Shown here piece after piece: positions 7,005 through 11,301 of a DNA stretch of 11,301 nt. The notes under the pieces were generated by a model. The model did no database searches, was not told the origin of the DNA, and was given only the letters and a program-made list of their open reading frames with translations. Origin of the DNA: Clostridiales bacterium UBA1248 (GTDB lineage Bacteria; Bacillota; Clostridia; Oscillospirales; CAG-272); the NCBI GenBank assembly GCA_002308615.1, contig DBWC01000100.1:1-11301 (forward strand), written 5' to 3'. Within the stretch, counting starts at the first letter, position 1; each line of letters begins with the position of its first letter. The position numbers were made by a program, and so were the translations under genes.

Positions 7005-7171
7005 GATGAGGAATTAAGGTGTCGGCGCAGCCGACAATCTGTGCGGCATACGCTCTTGGGGTTCCCCACCCCCGTAACCGTCGCGCAGCGACTCCTTTTT
7101 TATTCTTTATTCTTTATTCTTTCTTCTTTATTATTTAATACGAGGGACGAACCCCTTCCCTGCCTTAATTT
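7005..7171. repeat. Intergenic element with nested inverted repeats and GCA-loop hairpins (MITE-like or REP-like)
   Basis: The gap between the divergent thiI and spoIIR genes holds nested complementary pairs: AATTAAGG (7012-7019) with CCTTAATT (7163-7170), and GGGGTTC (7058-7064) with GAACCCC (7149-7155). Inside are two hairpins with the same GCA loop, TGTCGGC-GCA-GCCGACA (7020-7036) and GTCGC-GCA-GCGAC (7080-7092). Between them lies TGGGG-TT-CCCCA (7057-7068). The two hairpins are themselves preceded, on opposite strands, by similar purine-rich ends (GAATTAAGGTGTCG on plus, AATAAAAAAGGAGTCG on minus), as in terminal inverted repeats. There is no coding capacity and no clear target-site duplication. 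It resembles a short non-autonomous element; the borders are approximate. Confidence 0.55.
7100..7134. repeat. Period-7 microsatellite (TTATTCT)n
   Basis: Five units of 7 bases run from 7100: TTATTCT three times, then TTCTTCT and TTATTAT. The purine strand is the minus strand. It lies inside the inverted-repeat element, 48 bases before the spoIIR promoter. Such tracts can vary in copy number between strains by slippage. Confidence 0.85.
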
Positions 7172-7181
7172 CTGAATTTTT

Positions 7182-7211
7182 GTATAAACTCTGTTTTTTC
7201 CGCCGATAATA
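7182..7211 (+). promoter_or_regulatory. spoIIR: Sigma-F-like promoter of spoIIR
   Basis: GTATA (7182-7186) is followed after exactly 15 bases by GCCGATAATA (7202-7211). The Bacillus sigma-F consensus, as remembered, is GYATA-N15-GGNNANAHTR; all fixed positions match except the second G of the -10 element. The start point would fall near 7217, just before AAGGAGG, leaving a leader of about 16 bases. No good sigma-A -35 is found at 16-18 bases from GATAAT. spoIIR is a known sigma-F target in Bacillus, so sequence and gene identity agree. Confidence 0.6.
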
Positions 7212-7232
7212 CCAAAAAAGGAGGATAACAAA

Positions 7233-7841
7233 ATGAAATTCAGAGCGCTTATAATATTCACGTCGCTTGTTTTACTTATGACCGTATGCAGCGCCGCGTT
7301 TCCGGTAAACGGCGAGGTGGAGCTGTACGACAAGCTGATACGGCTGCACGTCCTTGCAAATTCCGACAGCGAGGAAGACCAGCGGCTTAAGCTCAAAGTC
7401 CGCGACGCCGTGCTTGAATACACGGAGGACGCCGTCTCGTCCTGCAAGTCCGTCGATGAGGCAAAAAACGTGATGGAAAACAGTAAAGACAATATTCAGG
7501 CGGTATGCGAAAAAGCGATATCGGACGCGGGCTTCGATTATCCGGTATCGATCCGGTTCGGTTATGAAAAATACCCGGAAAAAACGTATAATTCCGTGAC
7601 TTTGCCGTCCGGAGACTACTATTCCGTCCGCGTTATGATCGGAGAAGCCGAAGGGCACAACTGGTGGTGCGTGCTTTTTCCGCCGCTGTGCGTCGGCGCG
7701 GCGAAGGACGAGCGCGCCGTGATGACCGCGGCGGGCCTTACAAAAAACGAAGTTGATATATTGACGGAGAACGAGGGTGAAAAATACGTGCTGAAATTCC
7801 GCATAATAGAGTTTTTTCGCAGCGCATTCTCCCTTAAATAA
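7233..7841 (+). CDS. spoIIR: Stage II sporulation protein R (SpoIIR), secreted forespore signal
   Basis: SpoIIR is made in the forespore, secreted into the intermembrane space, and triggers the mother-cell protease SpoIIGA to cleave pro-sigma-E. The 202-residue product has a signal peptide or N-terminal anchor (residues 4-22), then the family hallmarks LIRLHVLANSDS (35-46), EDQRLKLKVRDAVL (48-61), the glycine-rich SGDYYSVRVMIGEAEGHNWW region and NWWCVLFPPLC (143-153). The length is normal for a compact SpoIIR without extra C-terminal repeats. The ATG at 7233 has AGGAGG 8 bases upstream and is the only sensible start. A sigma-F-like promoter precedes it. No terminator is evident between it and pfkA, so some read-through is possible. 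It suggests the host lineage forms endospores, although one gene does not prove it. Confidence 0.95.
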   Translation: MKFRALIIFTSLVLLMTVCSAAFPVNGEVELYDKLIRLHVLANSDSEEDQRLKLKVRDAVLEYTEDAVSSCKSVDEAKNVMENSKDNIQAVCEKAISDAGFDYPVSIRFGYEKYPEKTYNSVTLPSGDYYSVRVMIGEAEGHNWWCVLFPPLCVGAAKDERAVMTAAGLTKNEVDILTENEGEKYVLKFRIIEFFRSAFSLK

Positions 7842-7864
7842 CCGCGCATTCTCCCCAAAATAAC
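7822..7864 (+). repeat. Tandem 21-base duplication covering the spoIIR stop
   Basis: GCGCATTCTCCC-TT-AAATAAC (7822-7842) is repeated at 7844-7864 as GCGCATTCTCCC-CA-AAATAAC: 19 of 21 bases identical at a period of 22. The first copy contains the last codons and stop of spoIIR. The second repeats the same TAA in a different frame, in the intergenic space. Confidence 0.8.
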
Positions 7865-7895
7865 AAAATCTTTTTAAAAATATTATAAAATCACC

Positions 7896-7923
7896 TTGTT
7901 TTTGGCGGATTTTATGTTATAAT
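7896..7923 (+). promoter_or_regulatory. pfkA: Extended -10 sigma-A promoter of pfkA
   Basis: A perfect TATAAT (7918-7923) is preceded by TG one base upstream (TGTTATAAT), the extended -10 form. The best -35 is TTGTTT (7896-7901) at a 16-base spacing. Initiation is predicted near 7930, giving a leader of about 26 bases with AAAGGTGA. Confidence 0.75.
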
Positions 7924-7927
7924 ATAC

Positions 7928-7938
7928 GCGAAATTCGC
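7928..7938. promoter_or_regulatory. 11-base palindrome at the predicted pfkA start point
   Basis: GCGAA-A-TTCGC is a perfect inverted repeat centred 10 bases downstream of the pfkA -10 box, where a repressor would block initiation. It could also form a tiny 5' hairpin in the transcript. Nothing in the window identifies a regulator, so the role is only suggested by position. Confidence 0.35.
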
Positions 7939-7955
7939 AAAAAAAGGTGATAAAA

Positions 7956-9017
7956 ATGGCAGAATTTAAAAGAATAGGCGTACTTACATCGGGAGGAGAC
8001 GCACCCGGAATGAACGCGGCGGTCCGCGCCGTCACACGCGCAGCGCTGCTTTGCGGCGTTGAGGTAATGGGCATTTACGGCGGTTACCAGGGCTTGATGG
8101 ACGACGAGATGAAGCTGTTTCATTCCAGCGACGTGTCCGGTATAATCTCGCGCGGCGGCACGATACTCTACTCCGCAAGAGCGCTTGAGTTCAAAACGGA
8201 AGAGGGCATGGCAAAGGCTATCGCCGTCTGCAAAAAGAACCGTATAGACGGTATTATCGCAATAGGCGGAGACGGAACTTTCCGCGGAGCGACGGACCTT
8301 TCCGTACGCGGCATCCCCACGGTAGGCATCCCGGGGACCATTGACAACGATATTTCATCAACTGATTATACGATAGGCTTCGACACGGCGATGAACACGG
8401 TCATAGACCTTATAGACAAGCTGCGCGACACGTGTGAATCTCACGCGCGCTGCAACGTTGTTGAGGTCATGGGACGCGGAGCGGGCGATATAGCGATACA
8501 GAGCGGTCTTGCGACCGGAGCTATCGCCATAGCGGTAGGCGAGATACCGTTTGACGAGGAAGCCGCGATAGAGCGCATAAAAGCCGCGCGCGCCGCCGGC
8601 AAGCGCAACTTTATCGTAGTCGTAGCCGAGGGCAAGGAAAACTACGCCGAGGGCTTTACGAAGCGCATACAGGAGCTCACCGGTGTTGAAAGCCGCTTCA
8701 CGCGTCTCGGTCACGTACAGCGCGGCGGAAACCCGACCCTGCGCGACAGAGTGACCGCTTCCATAATGGGTCAGTTTGCGGTAGACAAGCTGTTTGAAGG
8801 TCAGTCCGACATCGTCGTATGCGAGCGCAACAGCAAGATAGTCGCCATGAACATAGGCTTTGCGTTAAACGTTGACAAAATGTTCAAGGGCAAGCTTACG
8901 GACGCCGAAAGAGCGAAAATATCACCGGAGGATCTTGAAAAAATGGAGGCGATCTGCGCAGACCGCCTGGCTAAAAAAATGTTCTTATACAACACGGCAA
9001 GGATCACCTGCGTGTGA
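7956..9017 (+). CDS. pfkA: ATP-dependent 6-phosphofructokinase
   Basis: The product phosphorylates fructose 6-phosphate to fructose 1,6-bisphosphate, the committed step of glycolysis, in the cytoplasm. The 353 residues show the whole family signature: TSGGDAPGMN (11-20), IGGDGTFRGA (103-112), PGTIDND (126-132, catalytic Asp130), VMGR (171-174) and RLGHVQRGG (250-258). Gly107 in GGDGT, rather than Asp, points to ATP and not pyrophosphate as phosphoryl donor. The chain is about 30 residues longer than the 320-residue E. coli enzyme, mostly from a helical C-terminal end after about residue 315. The frame opens at GTG 7947, but that codon is part of the AGGTGA ribosome binding site; ATG 7956, 5 bases after AGGTGA, gives the usual MAEFKRIGVLTSGGD start. 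It has its own promoter and terminator and appears monocistronic. Confidence 0.97.
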   Translation: MAEFKRIGVLTSGGDAPGMNAAVRAVTRAALLCGVEVMGIYGGYQGLMDDEMKLFHSSDVSGIISRGGTILYSARALEFKTEEGMAKAIAVCKKNRIDGIIAIGGDGTFRGATDLSVRGIPTVGIPGTIDNDISSTDYTIGFDTAMNTVIDLIDKLRDTCESHARCNVVEVMGRGAGDIAIQSGLATGAIAIAVGEIPFDEEAAIERIKAARAAGKRNFIVVVAEGKENYAEGFTKRIQELTGVESRFTRLGHVQRGGNPTLRDRVTASIMGQFAVDKLFEGQSDIVVCERNSKIVAMNIGFALNVDKMFKGKLTDAERAKISPEDLEKMEAICADRLAKKMFLYNTARITCV

Positions 9018-9035
9018 CGCTTTTAAAAGGATAAC

Positions 9036-9065
9036 AAAAAACGGACGGTACGCCGTCCGTTTTTC
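9036..9065. terminator. Bidirectional Rho-independent terminator between pfkA and the convergent zinc-ribbon gene
   Basis: ACGGACGG (9041-9048) and CCGTCCGT (9053-9060) form a perfect 8-pair GC-rich stem with a TACG loop. It is flanked by A5 on the left and TTTTC on the right, so a U tract follows the stem in both directions. It lies 18 bases after the pfkA stop and 18 bases beyond the stop of the minus-strand gene ending at 9084. Confidence 0.92.
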
Positions 9066-9083
9066 GTTTTTTAAAATCAGAAA

Positions 9084-9503
9084 TCAAGAAAAATTGAAGT
9101 TGCTGAGAGCGCCCGATGCCGCGAGGATCAAAAGAGCGATAAAGTAAATGCAGTAGCCTACTATCCAGAGTATGCTGAATACAAGACCTAACGTGCCGAG
9201 TATCTTACCGACTTTTGCTTTGCCCGCTATAACTCCGCCGGCAGCCTGATATTTCTTTACCTTGCTCATGCAGATTATAGCGCAGATAAGACCGCCTATA
9301 CCGGTCTCGCAAAGCGCTAACGCAAGTATACCCGTTATAAGTATGGGGGTAGCATTGAGCGCGGGGTCGTTAACCACGGGCTGCTGAACGGGAGTGTACT
9401 GGGGCTGTTCCTGCTGTATCGGCTCCTGCTGTACGGGTGCTCCGCATTCTGTGCAGAAAGCTGATCCGTCCGGGATCTGTGCTCCGCAATTCTTACAAAC
9501 CAT
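9084..9503 (-). CDS. Zinc-ribbon protein with two transmembrane segments, function unknown
   Basis: The 139-residue protein starts with a zinc-ribbon: Cys3-x2-Cys6-Gly and Cys17-x2-Cys20-Gly, as in the common 'MxCxxCGxxxxxxxxFCxxCG' modules. A linker rich in Gln and Pro (about residues 25-48) follows, then two hydrophobic segments (about 52-79 and 100-129) separated by a basic loop (SKVKKYQAAGG). The membrane half resembles the two-helix DUF4190-type domain. The zinc ribbon would lie in the cytoplasm. Such proteins are widespread in Clostridia and mostly uncharacterised, so no role is claimed. AGAGGT lies 5 bases before the ATG. It is a single gene, convergent with pfkA and sharing its terminator; its own promoter is probably at 9589-9617. 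Confidence 0.82.
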   Translation of the reverse strand: MVCKNCGAQIPDGSAFCTECGAPVQQEPIQQEQPQYTPVQQPVVNDPALNATPILITGILALALCETGIGGLICAIICMSKVKKYQAAGGVIAGKAKVGKILGTLGLVFSILWIVGYCIYFIALLILAASGALSNFNFS

Positions 9504-9588
9504 ATGTACCTCTTTCCGACGTAAACCGTCAAATTATTTCTATATTGAGCCGTTTAGGGCTTAATAATCGCCTTTTTCTTTTTTTAGT

Positions 9589-9617
9589 ATATTACATATA
9601 AACAAATCATTTGTTAA
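9589..9617 (-). promoter_or_regulatory. Possible promoter of the zinc-ribbon gene with an embedded 15-base dyad
   Basis: On the minus strand TTAACA (9612-9617; 5 of 6) and TAATAT (9589-9594; 4 of 6) are 17 bases apart. TATACT at 9585-9590 is an alternative -10 at a poor distance. Between the boxes, 9601-9615 is a perfect dyad (AACAAAT-C-ATTTGTT), a possible operator. The leader would be about 80 bases long. The rest of 9504-9660 shows no gene, and no clear terminator for the hydrolase gene ending at 9660. Confidence 0.4.
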
Positions 9618-9659
9618 CTGTCGGGAAACTTACTGAAAACTTTAATATATCGGTATTAT

Positions 9660-10598
9660 TTACAGCGTCTGTAAAAATTCCTTCACCGTATCGTCGTAGC
9701 CCTGCTCGTCGTTGATCCTTATGCGTGAATGAGCGCCGTGATCGAAGTACACGAGCTTTTTATTTTCAGAAGGGCACGCCGCGTACAGCTTTTCAGCAAG
9801 CTCCGGCAAAGAATACGTATCCTCCCTGCTCTGCATGAAAAGTATGGGCTTTTTCATTTTCGGCATACGGTGTAACGGTCCGTCCGTTACCACGTTTGCG
9901 CCGGAGATAAAGAAGATATGCGTCATAACGCCGTACGTCATCGGGAAATTCGGCTTTTTCTTCTCCGCCATGTGATTTTTGAAGGATTCGTAAAAGCTGA
10001 CGTACATACCGTCGGACACCATAGCCGTTATATAATCCGGACAGTCGTTTGCCGTTATCGTAAACAGCGCGGTGGAAGCGCCTATGCAGATACCGTGCAG
10101 GACAACGCTTTTGTTGCCGTATTCGTATAACATCCTGCTCCATTCGATTATATCCTTGTATTCCTTATATCCGAGAGAGCAGACCTTGCCGTCCGACCAG
10201 CCGTGCGCGCGGTTGTCGATAACTAAAACGTTGTATCCGGATTCCGCGTACGGCTTTGCAAAATAGTATGAATAATAACAGCATTCCGTTCTTCCGGCGA
10301 TTATTATAACGGCTTTATCCGCGCCGAAATCAAAATATTCGCCGCAAAGACCGTATTTTCCGCTTTTTATCTTTACGGGCTTTTTGTGATCTTTATTGTC
10401 TTCTCCCCACAACAGACCCGCCTCGTACATCCTCTTGTATTCCGGATCCTCGGGAAAGCTGCAGACTCTGCCCCATTTATCGGGCTTACCGCGCAGAAGA
10501 AGGATGGAATAAAGAACGTATGACATTATAAGGACCGGCACGATAAACAGCAAAAGCAAAGCCGCGGCCGCGATCAGGACCCAGAACCATACACCCAT
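9660..10598 (-). CDS. Membrane-anchored alpha/beta hydrolase with a cysteine at the nucleophile elbow
   Basis: The 312-residue protein has one N-terminal membrane helix (about residues 4-32), then an alpha/beta hydrolase domain. Recognisable elements are VLVIDNRAHGWSDG (124-137, the usual D-x-R-x-H-G-x-S-x-G strand), the nucleophile elbow HGICIGAS (168-175), the acid loop around Asp260 (SREDTYS) and His290 (HGAHSR). The elbow has Gly-x-Cys-x-Gly instead of Gly-x-Ser-x-Gly: the codon for Cys171 is TGC at 10088-10086. The usual His-Gly of the oxyanion loop is replaced by AGRTE (101-105). Related clostridial proteins are annotated as lysophospholipase- or BAAT-like hydrolases; the substrate here is unknown. 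It starts 14 bases after the fakA-like stop, with AAAGGA overlapping that stop, so the two genes form an operon. Confidence 0.85.
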   Translation of the reverse strand: MGVWFWVLIAAAALLLLFIVPVLIMSYVLYSILLLRGKPDKWGRVCSFPEDPEYKRMYEAGLLWGEDNKDHKKPVKIKSGKYGLCGEYFDFGADKAVIIIAGRTECCYYSYYFAKPYAESGYNVLVIDNRAHGWSDGKVCSLGYKEYKDIIEWSRMLYEYGNKSVVLHGICIGASTALFTITANDCPDYITAMVSDGMYVSFYESFKNHMAEKKKPNFPMTYGVMTHIFFISGANVVTDGPLHRMPKMKKPILFMQSREDTYSLPELAEKLYAACPSENKKLVYFDHGAHSRIRINDEQGYDDTVKEFLQTL

Positions 10599-10612
10599 TT
10601 GAAAAAAATCCT

Positions 10613-11301
10613 TTACTCAGAAATACCTATCATAAAGCGGTAAACGCGCTGACCGCCGTAAACGAACGTAGCCTCAAGCAAAGGATACGCTTCCGCGAGC
10701 CGCTCCGCAAGGAGCGCCTCGTGTTCGTCGGGCACGCCGTCGCCTCTGAAGATGACGCAGCTTTCCACGTCGTCCATACCGGGCACCGCTTTGAGCCCGT
10801 TGACTATACAGTCGCACCAGTCGGTGGAGGCGGAAACGAGTTTGCCGTTGCAGAGCACTATCTCCTCACCGGCTTTGCATGAAACGCCGCCGCTCTCGTA
10901 ATCCTTCGTCGCCGTGGATTCCGTTAACGTTACCGTGCTCTTCATACCGCTGTGCATCTGCTTAACGCGCAGCTCTGTGTCCGTGCTGTCCTGTATATCC
11001 ATGGCAAGGGCGAAATATCCCTCCGCGGGGCTTTTTGTCGGCAGGATCTCCGCGTTTTTCGTCTCGGAAAGTCTTACCGCCTGTTCAGCCGCCATGATCA
11101 CGTTTTTATTATTCGGCAAGATCACGATCTTATCCGCGCTTACTTTGCCTAACGCCCGTATGAAATCCTCCGTTGACGCGTTGAGCGTTTCCGCGCAGTT
11201 TATCACCACGTCGCAGCCGAGATCACGGAAGATCTTTTCCATGCCGTCTCCGTTTACCGCGGCTATAACCGACAGCGGCTTATGATTTGACGGATCGGCG
11301 G
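10613..11301 (-). CDS. fakA: FakA/YloV-type DAK2-family protein, C-terminal part (5' end outside window)
   Basis: The frame is open to the right edge: the codons before the internal Met at 11242 continue as coding sequence (KPLSVIAAVNGDGMEKIF), so the gene is truncated by the window, not short. The visible 229 or so residues match the C-terminal half of FakA/YloV. They include CDVVINCAETLNASTEDF (usually GGQTMNPST in this motif), ILPNNKNVIMAAEQA, ILPTKSPAEGYFAL and, at the end, a DegV-like repeat with YGGQRVYRF. FakA, with FakB carriers, phosphorylates exogenous fatty acids for phospholipid synthesis. The ATP-binding DhaL domain would lie outside the window. It is followed after 14 bases by the membrane-anchored hydrolase gene. 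Family assignment is firm; fatty-acid kinase activity is inferred from homology. Confidence 0.82.
   Translation of the reverse strand, partial: ADPSNHKPLSVIAAVNGDGMEKIFRDLGCDVVINCAETLNASTEDFIRALGKVSADKIVILPNNKNVIMAAEQAVRLSETKNAEILPTKSPAEGYFALAMDIQDSTDTELRVKQMHSGMKSTVTLTESTATKDYESGGVSCKAGEEIVLCNGKLVSASTDWCDCIVNGLKAVPGMDDVESCVIFRGDGVPDEHEALLAERLAEAYPLLEATFVYGGQRVYRFMIGISE

Noticed and set aside
7233..7310. Lipoprotein signal in SpoIIR (LLMTVC-S)
   Set aside because: Position -1 before the Cys is Val rather than Gly, Ala or Ser, so it does not fit a lipobox; an ordinary signal peptide or anchor is more likely.
7100..7492. 130-residue minus-strand reading frame running from inside spoIIR into the microsatellite
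   Set aside because: It is antisense to well-supported spoIIR, ends in low-complexity repeat-derived sequence, and matches no family.
7947..7955. GTG at 7947 as pfkA start
   Set aside because: This codon forms part of the AGGTGA ribosome binding site of the ATG at 7956, and the family begins at MAEFKRIGVL.
9544..9563. Hairpin TTGAGCC-GTTTAG-GGCTTAA followed by a T-rich stretch, as a plus-strand terminator
   Set aside because: The stem is short and separated from the T-rich tract by several bases, and no plus-strand gene precedes it. It lies in the leader of the minus-strand zinc-ribbon gene, where its role, if any, is unclear.

Overview
The window looks like chromosomal DNA of a strictly anaerobic, endospore-lineage Firmicute, most likely a gut-type Clostridia (Oscillospirales or Christensenellales-like). 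The reasons are a SpoIIR homologue, an N-terminal-rubredoxin (reverse) rubrerythrin, a ThiI without a rhodanese domain, a FakA/YloV-type protein, strong AGGAGG-type ribosome binding sites, and hairpin-rich intergenic repeats of moderate GC. This placement is inference from gene families; there is no rRNA or other marker to confirm it.

Layout from left to right. Positions 1-141 hold a nested array of small hairpins that runs off the left edge. A terminator (189-237) closes a minus-strand operon of a reverse rubrerythrin (778-1326) and a small two-helix membrane protein (341-775). The rubrerythrin promoter is embedded in the terminator hairpin of the operon behind it. That operon runs on the minus strand as thiI (5727-6911), then two tandem paralogous exported proteins of the AlgX/DHHW SGNH type (3623-5734 and 1410-3605). 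Each paralogue carries a degenerate N-terminal SGNH-like domain, an Ig-like beta domain and a C-terminal domain with intact catalytic residues.

The gap at 6912-7232 contains the thiI promoter, a second nested inverted-repeat element (7005-7171) with a period-7 microsatellite, and a sigma-F-like promoter reading rightwards into spoIIR (7233-7841). pfkA (7956-9017) follows on the plus strand with its own extended -10 promoter. A bidirectional terminator (9036-9065) separates it from a convergent zinc-ribbon membrane protein (9084-9503). At the right, a 5'-truncated fakA-like gene (10613-11301) is followed 14 bases later by a membrane-anchored alpha/beta hydrolase (9660-10598) whose nucleophile-elbow serine is replaced by cysteine.

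Functionally this is a mixed housekeeping neighbourhood: oxidant defence, tRNA thiolation, envelope polysaccharide modification (inferred), forespore signalling, glycolysis and fatty-acid phosphorylation. There is no phage, transposase, CRISPR array, rRNA or tRNA. The most unusual items are the tandem pseudo-enzyme/enzyme SGNH pair downstream of thiI, the Ser-to-Cys hydrolase next to fakA, the promoter-in-terminator arrangement, and the two nested-hairpin intergenic elements.
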